DNA of 64,000 nucleotides from NCBI RefSeq assembly GCF_014076845.1, contig NZ_JACGUT010000075.1, positions 62,001 through 126,000 on the forward strand. The letters are read 5' to 3'. Below the pieces are notes generated by a model that was not told the origin of the DNA, did not search any database, and was given only the letters and a program-made list of their open reading frames with translations. This document shows positions 46,001 through 56,776 of the stretch, piece after piece; position 1 is the stretch's first letter, and every line of letters begins with the position of its first letter. The stretch comes from Colwellia sp. MB3u-41 (lineage in GTDB: Bacteria; Pseudomonadota; Gammaproteobacteria; Enterobacterales; Alteromonadaceae). The position numbers and the translations under genes are program-made.

Positions 46001-46085
46001 ATGGCACCACGGCATACCGTTCATCCTGAACATTCGTCGTTCCTTGCCATCCATGGCACCACGGCATACCGTTCATCCTGAACAT
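46001..46085. repeat. two 33-bp direct repeats in the sdaA-cysB gap
   Basis: Identical 33-bp copies occupy 46001-46033 and 46053-46085. Each contains ATGGCACCACGGCATACC followed by the palindrome GTTCA-TCC-TGAAC and CAT. The second copy runs directly into the terminator hairpin. A related palindrome (GTTCA-TCG-TGAAC) followed by ATAAAAA is at 50818-50830. This looks like an intergenic repeat family of the REP/BIME kind, inferred from recurrence within this window. Confidence 0.75.
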
Positions 46086-46115
46086 AAAAAAGCGACTAAT
46101 ACCAGTCGCTTTTTT
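46086..46115. terminator. bidirectional terminator between sdaA and cysB
   Basis: AAAAAAGCGACT (46086-46097) pairs perfectly with AGTCGCTTTTTT (46104-46115) around a 6-nt loop, with A and T runs on both sides. It suits both convergent genes. Confidence 0.9.
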
Positions 46116-46148
46116 ATTGGGGGTTTTTGAGCTTAAATCACGCGTTTA

Positions 46149-47132
<984 letters not shown>

Positions 47133-47191
47133 TCAAAATTTTTATACTGATTGCTTATGCAAAAAATATATACTTAAATGAAAACTTATTC

Positions 47192-47213
47192 CATATTAAT
47201 TTTAATTAATATG
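47192..47213. promoter_or_regulatory. perfect 10-bp inverted repeat upstream of cysB
   Basis: CATATTAATT (47192-47201) and AATTAATATG (47204-47213) are perfect inverse copies around TT. It lies in the 324-bp cysB/47448 divergent spacer, about 70 bp before cysB, where an autoregulatory site or an AT-rich cruciform would be expected. The rest of the spacer shows no gene. Confidence 0.5.
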
Positions 47214-47447
47214 CTAATTTTTGTGATTAACTTTAAAAATGTAGGATTATTACAACAATAATACCAAAAAGTCACATGAAGCCGCGGTGATATTTTCAAA
47301 TGACATTTTTAATTAAAAATAAAAACATATCAACTGTCTTAAACACTCCTTACTGATAAAAGGTTCATATAAGGCTATGCTAATGTGTACATTTTTTGTA
47401 GACTGCGTTAAAGACATTTTCATTTTCATAGACGAGTAGTTAATATT

Positions 47448-48215
47448 ATGGGCATTATCATTGCTTTAATTATTGCATTAATCATTATTGTTGTAGCTGT
47501 TAGTGCATTTCAGCAACACAAAGAAAAACAAGATAAAGAAAAACGAACAAAAGCAGCTAAGCAAAAAGCAATTATAGATGAAAGTGAAGATCTTATTATT
47601 AAACTTGCTAATTTGCCAAGCAACCCTAATATTGTCAATATTCTTAATCGTCGCAGCCTAACCGCTGCAAAAATGATGAGGTCTATTTTACCTGAATCAA
47701 AGCAAATAAAAAATAAGGTAAATGAAATAGAATCAAGGTTAAAAGCCTCTGAAGAACTTTCAGCTTCGCAACCAGAACAAGAAGAACAATTCATTCTTCC
47801 TGATAATGAACAACAACTTGTTGCTATTTTACAGTCTATTAAAAAATTACGACTTACCTTAAAATCAGAGCAAGCCAAAGGTGCATTAGACGCACAAACA
47901 TTCACTCATGAAGATAAAAAACTCGACACTATGCAACTTCAAATTGGTGTGGAAAGTTTGTTAAAGCGTGGTAATATCGCTCATGAAAAAGAGATGTTAG
48001 GTTCAGCCCGCCAATATTATGAAAAAACACTACAAACATTGTCATCGCACCCTTTGCAGTCGGAATATACAACGAATAAAAAAGCTGAAGTTGAGATTAA
48101 ACTCGAAGAAATAACCAATGCACTTAAAACCACAAACGCTAAAGATGCTGCCAAGAAAGCTAAAGATCAAGAAGACGATATAGATATGTTATTTCAACCA
48201 AAGAAAAAATGGTAA
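47448..48215 (+). CDS. membrane-anchored coiled-coil protein of unknown function
   Basis: A 255-residue protein with one N-terminal membrane helix (IIIALIIALIIIVVAVSAF) and a long, highly charged, helical cytoplasmic part. It has coiled-coil stretches near residues 25-45, 80-115 and 130-160, a possible TPR-like pair (EMLGSARQYYEKTLQTL) near 195-215, and an acidic end (EDDIDMLFQPKKKW). I do not recognise a family. It is divergent from cysB and is followed by a good terminator, so it is a single-gene unit. Confidence 0.75.
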   Translation: MGIIIALIIALIIIVVAVSAFQQHKEKQDKEKRTKAAKQKAIIDESEDLIIKLANLPSNPNIVNILNRRSLTAAKMMRSILPESKQIKNKVNEIESRLKASEELSASQPEQEEQFILPDNEQQLVAILQSIKKLRLTLKSEQAKGALDAQTFTHEDKKLDTMQLQIGVESLLKRGNIAHEKEMLGSARQYYEKTLQTLSSHPLQSEYTTNKKAEVEIKLEEITNALKTTNAKDAAKKAKDQEDDIDMLFQPKKKW

Positions 48216-48238
48216 CAATCTACCCTTAGTAAAGATTC

Positions 48239-48262
48239 AAACCAGCATTTTGCTGGTTTTTT
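48239..48262 (+). terminator. intrinsic terminator after the coiled-coil gene
   Basis: AAACCAGC (48239-48246) pairs with GCTGGTTT (48252-48259) around ATTTT, followed by a T run to 48262. Confidence 0.9.
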
Positions 48263-48289
48263 ATTCTCTTTTAACAGCCGATTTAACTC

Positions 48290-48667
48290 ATGAAAACATC
48301 GCCCAGTCATATACCTGTCATTAACCTCCCCTCATTGCTGAGAAAAATTATAAAAGCTTATGCCCTTAAAGCCGGTATAAGAGCATGTGGCTGTGAACTT
48401 TATAGGATTGGTCGTTCTCGTAATTGGCAGCTAAAAGCGAGCTTTGAGCAATTAGAAGCGGTTGTCGCATTTATACAAGGTTCAGAAGAACCCAGCTGGC
48501 AGTGGCTAGTCAGTTATTTAATGAGCCAACGACAAGCCCTCAGTCATGATGAACTTATGCGAATAGCCCAATTAAAGTCTCCTCTTACTGTTAACCAGTT
48601 AATGGCTCGCACTGACTGTACGATTATTGAAGCAAGAAAAGTGATAGATGAATTAGAATGGCAGTAG
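48290..48667 (+). CDS. small protein, 'ribosome recycling factor family'-type
   Basis: A 125-residue protein. INLPSLLRKIIKAYALKAGI and CELYRIGRSRNWQLKA resemble short gammaproteobacterial proteins labelled 'ribosome recycling factor family' in databases, although they lack the length of true Frr. The C-terminal half (LTVNQLMARTDCTIIEARKV) looks like a helix-turn-helix of the winged type. It is located 81 bp before yaeQ on the same strand. Function is unknown; a DNA- or RNA-binding role is a guess. Confidence 0.55.
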   Translation: MKTSPSHIPVINLPSLLRKIIKAYALKAGIRACGCELYRIGRSRNWQLKASFEQLEAVVAFIQGSEEPSWQWLVSYLMSQRQALSHDELMRIAQLKSPLTVNQLMARTDCTIIEARKVIDELEWQ

Positions 48668-48748
48668 AATAAAAGACTTACAAGCTGTATTCCCTCTATT
48701 AGAACGAGTACTATAGCTAGATTAGCATTACTTACTTTATGGAAAATC

Positions 48749-49282
48749 ATGGCACTAAAAGCAACAATCAATAAAGCCAGTATACAGCTGTCTGATATGG
48801 ACAGAAATTACTACGACACCCTCAATTTAACCATCGCCCAGCACCCTTCGGAAACAGATATCCGCATGATGGTTCGTCTGTTAGCCTTCATTTTAAACGC
48901 AAGTGAAAATTTGCAGTTTGGTAAAGGCGTTAGTGACGAAGAGGAAGCCGCTATCTGGCAAATTAACTACTCAGAAGTCATTGAATTATGGATAGAGCTT
49001 GGCCAGCTTGATGAAAAACGTCTTAAAAAAGCATGTAATCGTGCCCAAAAAGTTATTCTTTACACCTATGGTAGTAGTGCGGAAACATGGTGGAAACAAT
49101 CACAAAATAAATTGCGCTTACTGAATAAACTTTCCGTCGAGATGGTTAGTCAAGAAACCTGTGAGGCATTAGCAAAACTCGCTGGACGCTCAATGGACTT
49201 TCAATGCAGTATTCAAGATGGCCAGTTATGGCTAACCGCAGGCGATGAAACCCTTTTAATTGAAACGACAACATTACAATAA
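48749..49282 (+). CDS. yaeQ: YaeQ family protein
   Basis: A 177-residue YaeQ. MALKATINKASIQLSDMDRN is the standard family start, and HPSETDIRMMVRLLAFIL, FGKGVSDEEEAAIW and WIELGQLDEKRLKKAC carry the residues of its PD-(D/E)XK-like fold. In Salmonella the homologue was linked to RfaH-type suppression, but a nuclease activity has not been settled. It is followed 16 bp later by the M28 peptidase gene. Confidence 0.92.
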   Translation: MALKATINKASIQLSDMDRNYYDTLNLTIAQHPSETDIRMMVRLLAFILNASENLQFGKGVSDEEEAAIWQINYSEVIELWIELGQLDEKRLKKACNRAQKVILYTYGSSAETWWKQSQNKLRLLNKLSVEMVSQETCEALAKLAGRSMDFQCSIQDGQLWLTAGDETLLIETTTLQ

Positions 49283-49298
49283 TAACTAAGGACAAATA

Positions 49299-50663
49299 AT
49301 GATAATAAAAAACAACCTTAAAAAAAACTGTTTATCCTTAGCGCTGCTCGCTGGAATAACCTTGCTTTCAGCCTGTGGTGAACAACCAACACCTGCGGTG
49401 AAAATTGCTAAAATGACCTCAATACAAGTTGTGAAAGATATCACTTACCTAGCGAGCGATAATCTAAAAGGGCGAGCAAGCTTTTCACCAGGAATTGATC
49501 AAGCCGCTGATTATATTAGCCAACGTTTTACAGAAATAGGGTTAACTCCACTTGATACGAATAAAGACTTCAAGCAAACCTTTAAAGTCACCAGCATTAT
49601 GCCCAGCAGTTTAACGGTAACATTAAACGGTAATGCCATTGAGGTCGCCCAATTAGGTATGGCAAGCACCATCGCGACGCTTGCATGGAACAGTGCAGAA
49701 GATGTTAATACCCATATTATTGGCGAAACTGACAATATGCGTGCGGCTTTAGGTAAAATCAATAATGAGGGCGGCGAACACTTTGTTATTATTCATTCAG
49801 CTCACGCGAAAACGTTTGCCGGTTATCAAGGTTACTTTAAACGAGGCTTAACTAAGCTTAGTCTTAAGCACCAAGGTGCTATTGTTATGGTGTTAGCTGA
49901 TGACAGTGAAATAACCTCTCTAGTGGTTAATGCGGCCACGAGCATTACTGAGAAAACGTTAACCAATATTGTTGCGATACTCCCAGGCAAAGATAAAAAT
50001 CTAGACAAGGCAAAAGAAGTCGTTTTATATTCATCTCACTACGACCACTTAGGGTTAAGCGCAGATGGTAAAGAGGTTTTTAATGGTGCTGATGATGATG
50101 CATCAGGTACTTCAGCTGTTATTAACCTTGCACAGCATTACGCGAGCCAAGGTACTAATAAAAGAACATTGATGTTCAGCGCTTTTACTGCTGAGGAAAT
50201 TGGTGGCTTTGGCTCGAAATATTTTTCACAACAATTGAACCCTGATGATGTCGTGGCAATGATCAACATTGAAATGATCGGTAAACCTTCAAAATTTGGT
50301 GCGGGTACAATGTGGATGACAGGAATGGAACGTTCAAACTTAGGCGAATTACTTAACGCCAGCTTGCAGGAAAAAAACACGAAAGTCTACAAAGACCCAT
50401 ACCCTGAGCAAGGTTTATTTTATCGTTCAGACAATGCGACACTCGCCAGACTAGGTGTTCCAGCCCATAGTTTTAGTAGCACACAACTTGATAAAGATCA
50501 GCATTATCATCAAATATCTGATGATATCAATAGCCTAGACTTAGATTCGATGTACGAGGTTATAGAGTCGTTATCCGTAGCGACTCAAGGGTTAGTCGAT
50601 GGCAGTATTACGCCAACACGTATCGATGTAAGTACCGTTCGAGCAAGTGGAAAAATTTACTAA
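49299..50663 (+). CDS. M28 family metallo-aminopeptidase, lipoprotein
   Basis: A 454-residue zinc peptidase with a lipoprotein signal (CLSLALLAGITLLSAC, lipobox LSAC). An apical (PA-like) segment is followed by the catalytic domain. The di-zinc ligands are read in YSSHYDHLG, NGADDDASGTSAV, SAFTAEEIGGFGSKYF and near the end HYHQISDD. Family members release N-terminal amino acids from peptides in the periplasm. It probably shares a transcript with yaeQ. Confidence 0.9.
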   Translation: MIIKNNLKKNCLSLALLAGITLLSACGEQPTPAVKIAKMTSIQVVKDITYLASDNLKGRASFSPGIDQAADYISQRFTEIGLTPLDTNKDFKQTFKVTSIMPSSLTVTLNGNAIEVAQLGMASTIATLAWNSAEDVNTHIIGETDNMRAALGKINNEGGEHFVIIHSAHAKTFAGYQGYFKRGLTKLSLKHQGAIVMVLADDSEITSLVVNAATSITEKTLTNIVAILPGKDKNLDKAKEVVLYSSHYDHLGLSADGKEVFNGADDDASGTSAVINLAQHYASQGTNKRTLMFSAFTAEEIGGFGSKYFSQQLNPDDVVAMINIEMIGKPSKFGAGTMWMTGMERSNLGELLNASLQEKNTKVYKDPYPEQGLFYRSDNATLARLGVPAHSFSSTQLDKDQHYHQISDDINSLDLDSMYEVIESLSVATQGLVDGSITPTRIDVSTVRASGKIY

Positions 50664-50763
50664 GTATTGCCATTCATTCTAAACATTGTCACTGTTTGTC
50701 ATCGACGTACGAGGATGTAATACTGTCGTAAAGAAATGGATGCCTACAAGGATGTAGGTATTT

Positions 50764-50795
50764 ATGATTTTATGATTTTATGATTTTATGATTTT
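50764..50795. repeat. four tandem copies of ATGATTTT
   Basis: Four exact 8-bp units lie between the M28 and GNAT genes. They are a simple-sequence repeat that could vary in number by slippage; there is no coding frame, so any effect would be on spacing or structure. Confidence 0.85.
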
Positions 50796-50817
50796 ATAGA
50801 ACATAAATAATGACCGT

Positions 50818-50830
50818 TCATCGTGAACAT
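50818..50830. repeat. intergenic palindrome of the GTTCA-N3-TGAAC family
   Basis: GTTCATCGTGAAC, followed by ATAAAAA, matches the palindromic end of the 33-bp repeats near 46020 and 46072 except for the middle base. It lies just inside the 3' flank of the GNAT gene. Confidence 0.6.
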
Positions 50831-50850
50831 AAAAAGCTGGCTAGATCTTA

Positions 50851-51297
50851 TCAATCACAACGCATTTGGTACTCTAATTCACTCTGCCCAGTAACAATAA
50901 AACCATGGCGTAAATATAAAGAGATCACCGGATTTGCCAACAAAACGTTTAAAGTTAATGGCAACTTAAGTTCCTTCGCTTTTTTTTTGACTAACACTAA
51001 AACTCTACTGCCCACTCCTTTTCCTTGATATTGTGGAGATATTTGCAACTGTCTGATATGTAATTTATCAGCTAAAACACCCAATTTTATCAATCCTATG
51101 GGCTGTTTATTTATCAAAATAATAGATGAATCAGCAAAGAACTCATTGATCCGTTCGAGGTGCTGTTGATCAGATAAATTTAGTCCCGCGCTTACAAGAT
51201 GATCTCCCATTGAGGCTTTTCTTAATTGCAGTAAATAGGGAATATCACTTCGCTGTGCTTGTCGAAATCCTATTGTTACTTTTCCATCATTTTGCAT
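50851..51297 (-). CDS. GNAT family N-acetyltransferase
   Basis: A 148-residue acetyltransferase. The acetyl-CoA loop is LQISPQYQGKGVGSRVL near residue 82-98, and LNVLLANPVISLYLRHGF is motif B. The N-terminal FRQAQRSDIPYLLQLRKAS is the usual beta1-alpha1. Substrate unknown. It is a single gene on the minus strand, convergent with the M28 peptidase gene. Confidence 0.88.
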   Translation of the reverse strand: MQNDGKVTIGFRQAQRSDIPYLLQLRKASMGDHLVSAGLNLSDQQHLERINEFFADSSIILINKQPIGLIKLGVLADKLHIRQLQISPQYQGKGVGSRVLVLVKKKAKELKLPLTLNVLLANPVISLYLRHGFIVTGQSELEYQMRCD

Positions 51298-51478
51298 ATT
51301 TTTACGTTTTTTTAATCACGAATTACCCACGACTCAATACAATACATAAAAACCACTAATCGTGTCTACTAAAGAACCTATAACGGCTAATGATAAATTT
51401 ATCGATGAATGATGATTAACAAGCAACGCAGTCTGCTAACATAACGTTTAATAAAATATTTTCACAGTAAGGAAAATC

Positions 51479-51931
51479 ATGGAGTTGAAGATAATACCTG
51501 TTGTACAAGTACTATTCGCTGTTATCTTGATGATAACCTTCAGTAAATTGTGGCCTATGTTTTCATTCAATTGGCCAGCGTACCTGATAGTTGCTCTATT
51601 GTTATTAGTACTTTCGGTGGGTGTGGGTATTTCAGCCATAGTCAGTTTTAAAAAACATAAAACAACGGTTAACCCAACAAAGCCAGAAACAAGTTCAACA
51701 GTCGTCAGTTCAGGCATTTATGCTATTTCTCGTAACCCTATGTATTTAGCCATGCTTATAGCTCTCGTATCTCTCACTTATTACTTACAGCATTTGATGT
51801 GCTTACCCGTGATACTCATTTTTATAAGTTACATGACGCGTTATCAAATTATTCCAGAAGAACAGATGTTAATGAAGATATTTGGTCAGCAGTATAAAGA
51901 TTACCAGACAAAAGTTAGGCGGTGGTTATAA
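51479..51931 (+). CDS. isoprenylcysteine carboxyl methyltransferase-like membrane protein
   Basis: A 150-residue protein with about four helices. GIYAISRNPMYLAMLIALVS and EEQMLMKIFGQQYKDYQTKV (with RRWL end) are the SAM-binding signatures of the ICMT/PEMT superfamily. It is a predicted methyltransferase of a lipid or lipid-linked substrate; bacterial members have no isoprenylcysteine target. A clear AAGGAA precedes the ATG. Confidence 0.85.
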   Translation: MELKIIPVVQVLFAVILMITFSKLWPMFSFNWPAYLIVALLLLVLSVGVGISAIVSFKKHKTTVNPTKPETSSTVVSSGIYAISRNPMYLAMLIALVSLTYYLQHLMCLPVILIFISYMTRYQIIPEEQMLMKIFGQQYKDYQTKVRRWL

Positions 51932-52014
51932 CCCATTCCTTAAAAATAAATTTATCTACGTTTTCGATGCACTAATGCACCGGAAGACAGAGTGTATGAG
52001 AAAGAGTTGAACAT

Positions 52015-52044
52015 AAAAAATCCCTCCATTTGAAGGGATTTTTT
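52015..52044. terminator. terminator shared by the ICMT-like and phnA genes
   Basis: AAAAAATCCCT (52015-52025) pairs with AGGGATTTTTT (52034-52044), with A and T runs on both sides, between convergent genes. Confidence 0.88.
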
Positions 52045-52059
52045 ATAGCATGAGAATGT

Positions 52060-52629
52060 TTAAGCTTTTTTCAAATACGCTGAAACTAAAACAATACGCG
52101 TACCATTTACTTTACCTTCTATGTGCTCAGGGTTATCTGTTAGTGTGATGCCACGCACCATAGTGCCCTGCTTAGCCGTAAAATTAGCGCCTTTTACTTT
52201 TAAATCTTTAATGAGGGTAACATCGTCACCATCTTGTAATTCAGTGCCGTTACTGTCTCGTGTTGGTCCTTCGCGCTCAGCGGCTGCGATACCTTGCTCT
52301 GCCCAGGTTTTTACATCATCTTCCATGTAAATCATTTCAAGTGCATCTTGTGCCCAGCTTTCTGCAGAAAGCTTATGAAGCAGTCGATACGACATTACTT
52401 GCACGGCAGGTTCTTGGTTCCACATACTGTCATTTAGACAACGCCAGTGACTAACATCTATTTCTGCTTCACCATTAATTTGTGCCATACAAGTAGCACA
52501 GAGATATATACACTGCTGAGCACTTAAATCACTGGTTGGGGGGACTGGAAATACCGCTAGTTTGTCGATTGAGGTACACAATTCACAGCGAGTGTTACTG
52601 CGTGCTTTTAATGCATTTTCGGTAGGCAT
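52060..52629 (-). CDS. phnA: PhnA domain protein
   Basis: A 189-residue PhnA-type protein. The N-terminal half has a zinc-ribbon-like pair: CELCTS near residue 15 and CATC near residue 44. The C-terminal PhnA domain is DSNGTELQDGDDVTLIKDLK with VKGANFTAKQGTMVRGI. Despite the name, members are not needed for phosphonate use in most bacteria; the function is unclear. No phn genes are nearby. It stands alone with its own terminator. Confidence 0.88.
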   Translation of the reverse strand: MPTENALKARSNTRCELCTSIDKLAVFPVPPTSDLSAQQCIYLCATCMAQINGEAEIDVSHWRCLNDSMWNQEPAVQVMSYRLLHKLSAESWAQDALEMIYMEDDVKTWAEQGIAAAEREGPTRDSNGTELQDGDDVTLIKDLKVKGANFTAKQGTMVRGITLTDNPEHIEGKVNGTRIVLVSAYLKKA

Positions 52630-52793
52630 AATATTAATTCACTAATTTTTGGGAAGATAATTTTTCGCCATTATGCTCCTAATGAAGTGATTTAAAAAGT
52701 GCTGATTAATCACTGAAGGTAAATGGCGCTCCCCTTTCATTTAAAGACAGTACGTTAGGCATTACAATACCGTCTTTAAATTAAGGGTAAAAG

Positions 52794-54035
52794 CTATTGA
52801 TCTAAGTTTTTAGTGATATGGTGTGAGGCTGCTGCGGTAAAAATAACATCTGTAGAGCTATTCAACGCCGTCTCAGCAGAATCTTGAATAACACCAATAA
52901 TAAAACCTATTGCGACAACTTGCATCGCAATGTCACTATCGATACCAAACAAACCACAAGCCAATGGAATAAGTAATAACGACCCACCTGCCACACCAGA
53001 AGCACCACAAGCTGATATCGAAGCAACAACACTCAATAAAATAGCCGTCGCAAAATCAACTTCAATATTTAAAGTATTCGCCGCGGCAAGTGTTAAAACG
53101 GTAATAGTAATCGCGGCTCCCGCCATATTAATAGTTGCCCCTAAAGGGATTGAAACGGAGTAAGTGTCTTCATGTAGGTTAAGCTTTTCACATAATTCCA
53201 TATTCACAGGAATATTTGCCGCCGAACTACGCGTAAAGAACGCAGTAATGCCTGATTCTTTTAAACACGTGAGTACTAACGGATAAGGATTTTTACGCAT
53301 AATAAAATAAACAATAATAGGATTAACCACCAACGCAATAATAAGCATTGAACCTAAAAGCACCAGTACTAAATGACTAAATTCACCCAAGGTATTAAAA
53401 CCTGTTGTTGCTATCGTATTAGCAACTAAGCCCATAATACCTAAAGGTGCGAAACGAATAACCAATTTGACAACACTTGAAATAGCTTCAGCAAAATCAT
53501 GCACCATCACTTTTGTTGATTCACTGCCTTTTTTTAAGGCGAAACCTAAGCCTAACCCCCAAGCTAAAATTCCAATAAAATTCCCTGTAACAACAGCATT
53601 GAAAGGGTTGTCAACAATTTTAAATGCTAACGTTGATAATATTTCACCTAAACCTTGTGGTGGATTAGCATTTGCGCCAACTATATCTAACGTTAATTGC
53701 ACAGGAAAAGCAAAACTTAATGCGACAGCGACTAAGGCAGCACTGATTGTTCCAAGTAAGTAAAGACCAACTATAGGTTTTAAGTTAGCGTCACTATTGG
53801 GTTTTTGATTTGCAATTGATGAGGCGACTAAAGCGAGCACCAAAATAGGAGCAACCGCTTTTAATGCACTAACAAATAAACTCCCTAGTATAGAAAATGA
53901 CTGAGCTATTTCAGGTGAAACAAGGGCAATAAGAACCCCAAAAATAATTGCAATAATGATTTGGTTTACGATGTTCATAGATTTTAGCTTGCCAAATAGC
54001 GACTGGTTTTCTAAAGAAGTATTATCTGTTGTCAT
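52794..54035 (-). CDS. sstT: serine/threonine:Na+ symporter SstT
   Basis: A 413-residue member of the dicarboxylate/amino acid:cation symporter (DAACS) family. [20 protein letters not shown] is the HP1 hairpin, and [15 protein letters not shown] and [20 protein letters not shown] contain the NMAG-type Na+ site and HP2. I chose the ATG at 54035 ([11 protein letters not shown]), which matches SstT proteins; a GTG 22 codons upstream adds a non-conserved tail. It is separated by 108 bp from tilS. Confidence 0.93.
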   Translation of the reverse strand: MTTDNTSLENQSLFGKLKSMNIVNQIIIAIIFGVLIALVSPEIAQSFSILGSLFVSALKAVAPILVLALVASSIANQKPNSDANLKPIVGLYLLGTISAALVAVALSFAFPVQLTLDIVGANANPPQGLGEILSTLAFKIVDNPFNAVVTGNFIGILAWGLGLGFALKKGSESTKVMVHDFAEAISSVVKLVIRFAPLGIMGLVANTIATTGFNTLGEFSHLVLVLLGSMLIIALVVNPIIVYFIMRKNPYPLVLTCLKESGITAFFTRSSAANIPVNMELCEKLNLHEDTYSVSIPLGATINMAGAAITITVLTLAAANTLNIEVDFATAILLSVVASISACGASGVAGGSLLLIPLACGLFGIDSDIAMQVVAIGFIIGVIQDSAETALNSSTDVIFTAAASHHITKNLDQ

Positions 54036-54143
54036 AGTTTTTCTTATATTAGTTATTGTTCTTATTATTAAGATAAGGTGTTGATGAAAGATTTTTACCA
54101 CTTATGTACCAACACTGTCTAGTTTATTCGTTACACGGTCACT

Positions 54144-55514
54144 TTATAAAGACAGTTCACCCTCCCATGAAAGCGAAAAAGCTGAACTTTCGTTATCTGC
54201 TGAATAAGCCTTACAGACAAACTGCCCTATTACAGCAACTAATTCATTGTCATAAAATAGAAAAGGCAATCTTTTTCTCTGCCAAGGTGGAATAACAAGC
54301 TCTTGTAAGACCTTTTTTACAGGCCGTGAATGCTGCCGGTATTGCGGCAAACATTTTGGGTTTTCATGAGAAAATCGAATGGTGACTATTTCGTTATTTA
54401 TTGGCTTTTTAATAAACGCTTGCCAATGTTTAGTTAAGGGCTTTTCACGAGTGGGCATAAAAAAGCTCAATAAACCGAGTTTATCTGGAAGCACGATATT
54501 GACGAGTTTTTTATCTGCTAAAGCCGCTAAATTGACATCATGCTGCCATAAAGAAAGGTCTTGGAAAATAGGTGTTAAATACAGTTCGCCTTTAAATCGC
54601 CTTATGCAACACTCAGCTAATTGAACAATCGGCGACTTATCAACGTCTGCATTTAACTGCTGACATATTTGCTTTAGTTGCTGACGACTTGGCATTAAAA
54701 AATCACCAAGTGATAGAAAATAGCGTAACAGATTCTTAAGCCGCGGTTCACTCAAGCTATTCAAATAAAGCACAGAAAGCCTATTCGCTGAGTGCTGGCA
54801 ATTAGTTAAGTCTTGCTCCGCTAATTCATCAAGTAACTGCTGCGCTTCAAGACAATGCTCGGCACTTCGTGCAATGGTTTTGTTGATACTTGGCCAGCGC
54901 TCAGTTAATTTAGGTAAGATTTGGTGGCGAAGAAAATTTCGATCAAAGCGCTCATCAATATTAGATTCATCTTCTATCCAGTCTAACGCATGCTCTTTTG
55001 CATAAGCTTCAATCTGTGTTCGAGAAATCGTTAATAAGGGTCTAACAAGTAACTGAGCTGCGAACGTTATTTCACTTTGCATCGCTGACAAACCTTTTAA
55101 ACCCGAGCCTCTTTTTAGCGCGAGTAGGAAGGTTTCCGCTTGGTCGTCACTATGATGACCCGTAACAATTAAGTCATTTGATGTCGCAACTGACTTGAGT
55201 GCTTTATAACGTGCATCACGCGCTTGTGCTTCTAAACTCTGTTGTGCAGTGGCTTGCACATTTACAGGAATAATTTCTAACGGAAGATCAAATTCTTGGC
55301 ATTGTTCTTTAGCAAATGCTTGCCATTTAAAAGCATTAGGACTTAAGCCATGATCAACATGACAGACACGAATATTGCTATTAATTGCATTTTGTTTTTT
55401 TAAAGAAGCAAGATTGTGTAAAAGAACTTGTGAGTCAATACCGCCACTGTAGGCAATAAGGAGTGATGATGTAGGATGTTGAGAAAAAAAATCTCTTAAC
55501 GTATTTTCAATCAT
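54144..55514 (-). CDS. tilS: tRNA(Ile)-lysidine synthetase
   Basis: A 456-residue PP-loop ATPase that converts C34 of the CAU-anticodon tRNA-Ile to lysidine. The PP-loop is SLLIAYSGGIDSQVLLHNL near residue 20, and VTGHHSDDQAETFLLALKRG is the second motif. A TilS substrate-binding and C-terminal domain follow. It lies downstream of accA in the same direction, at the end of the lpx-dnaE-accA cluster, as in E. coli and relatives. Confidence 0.94.
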   Translation of the reverse strand: MIENTLRDFFSQHPTSSLLIAYSGGIDSQVLLHNLASLKKQNAINSNIRVCHVDHGLSPNAFKWQAFAKEQCQEFDLPLEIIPVNVQATAQQSLEAQARDARYKALKSVATSNDLIVTGHHSDDQAETFLLALKRGSGLKGLSAMQSEITFAAQLLVRPLLTISRTQIEAYAKEHALDWIEDESNIDERFDRNFLRHQILPKLTERWPSINKTIARSAEHCLEAQQLLDELAEQDLTNCQHSANRLSVLYLNSLSEPRLKNLLRYFLSLGDFLMPSRQQLKQICQQLNADVDKSPIVQLAECCIRRFKGELYLTPIFQDLSLWQHDVNLAALADKKLVNIVLPDKLGLLSFFMPTREKPLTKHWQAFIKKPINNEIVTIRFSHENPKCLPQYRQHSRPVKKVLQELVIPPWQRKRLPFLFYDNELVAVIGQFVCKAYSADNESSAFSLSWEGELSL

Positions 55515-55648
55515 AATTTACTTTGTAAATTGACACTGGCATGAACAAAGCTGCAGCTTTAACTTACATATAAAGATACATAAGATAAAGCGGCAACTTT
55601 ATCAGTAAAATGTTAAATAACACTTTACCGATGTCGGCTTAAAACGAC

Positions 55649-56605
55649 TTAACAGTAACCGAAAGACATTAATCTGTCATAACGCTTTTCTATTAATTCA
55701 TCTTTTGATAACCCTTCTAACTCAGCAAGATTTGATTTTAATTCTTGCTTTAAGTTAGCGGCCATAATATCCATATCACGATGCGCGCCACCTAATGGCT
55801 CTTCAACAATATTATCAATAAGCTCTAACTCTTTAATACGTGTAGCCGTAATACCCATTGCGGCAGCAGCAGTCGGTGCTTTTTCTGCCGTTTTCCACAA
55901 AATTGAAGCACAACCTTCAGGAGAAATTACTGAATACGTAGAGTATTTGAGCATATTAACGCGGTCACCCACGCCAATCGCTAATGCCCCACCAGAACCA
56001 CCTTCACCAATAACCGTACAAACAATGGGTACCGTTAATCGTGACATCACTTTTAAGTTCATCGCTATCGCTTCACTTTGACCACGTTCTTCTGCACCAA
56101 TACCTGGGTATGCGCCTGGGGTGTCAATAAAGGTGATGATTGGCATATTGAAACGTTCAGCCATTTGCATTAAGCGTAAAGCCTTGCGGTAACCTTCAGG
56201 GCGAGGCATACCGAAGTTGCGTTTAACTTTTTCTGCAGTTGAACGGCCTTTTTGATGACCAATAATCATGACGGGCTTTCCGTCTAAGCGTGCAGTACCG
56301 CCAACAATAGCGCGATCGTCTGCGTAATGTCTGTCACCTGCGAGCTCGTCGAATTCAGTAAAGATGCGCGGAATATAATCAAGCGTATATGGACGCTGTG
56401 GATGACGTGCAACGCGAGCTGTTTGCCAAGGGTCAAGATTAGCGAAAATCTTTTTGGTTAACTCTGCATTTTTACCACGTAATTGGGTAATTTGCTCTTC
56501 GAGATCAAGATCTAATTCTTGACCATTATTCACTAATTCTAATTCTTCAATTTTTGCATCAAGCTCTGCAATAGGTTGCTCGAAATCTAAAAAATTTAAT
56601 GACAT
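55649..56605 (-). CDS. accA: acetyl-CoA carboxylase carboxyltransferase subunit alpha
   Basis: A 318-residue alpha subunit of the carboxyltransferase component that makes malonyl-CoA. An N-terminal coiled coil ([20 protein letters not shown]) is followed by the crotonase-like core with [36 protein letters not shown] and [16 protein letters not shown]. The length matches E. coli AccA (319). It follows dnaE by 171 bp, so it probably has its own promoter. Confidence 0.97.
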   Translation of the reverse strand: MSLNFLDFEQPIAELDAKIEELELVNNGQELDLDLEEQITQLRGKNAELTKKIFANLDPWQTARVARHPQRPYTLDYIPRIFTEFDELAGDRHYADDRAIVGGTARLDGKPVMIIGHQKGRSTAEKVKRNFGMPRPEGYRKALRLMQMAERFNMPIITFIDTPGAYPGIGAEERGQSEAIAMNLKVMSRLTVPIVCTVIGEGGSGGALAIGVGDRVNMLKYSTYSVISPEGCASILWKTAEKAPTAAAAMGITATRIKELELIDNIVEEPLGGAHRDMDIMAANLKQELKSNLAELEGLSKDELIEKRYDRLMSFGYC

Positions 56606-56776
56606 ATGATTATTCTTACCTATGTTCTATGCCGTTTTATCAACAACAGCATTATTATTCGAATAAAGTACTGAGTAATCATCAATGACGACTCAGTTGT
56701 TAACAAAGTCGTCATCGACATTGTTATAAATTGTTTGTATGGGTTAACAATAAGTTACCATTTAATGCGACCTGAA

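Noticed and set aside
45932-46148. CRISPR array suggested by the 33-bp repeats
   Set aside because: Only two copies, one 19-bp gap, and an adjacent terminator; no cas genes. It is an intergenic repeat.
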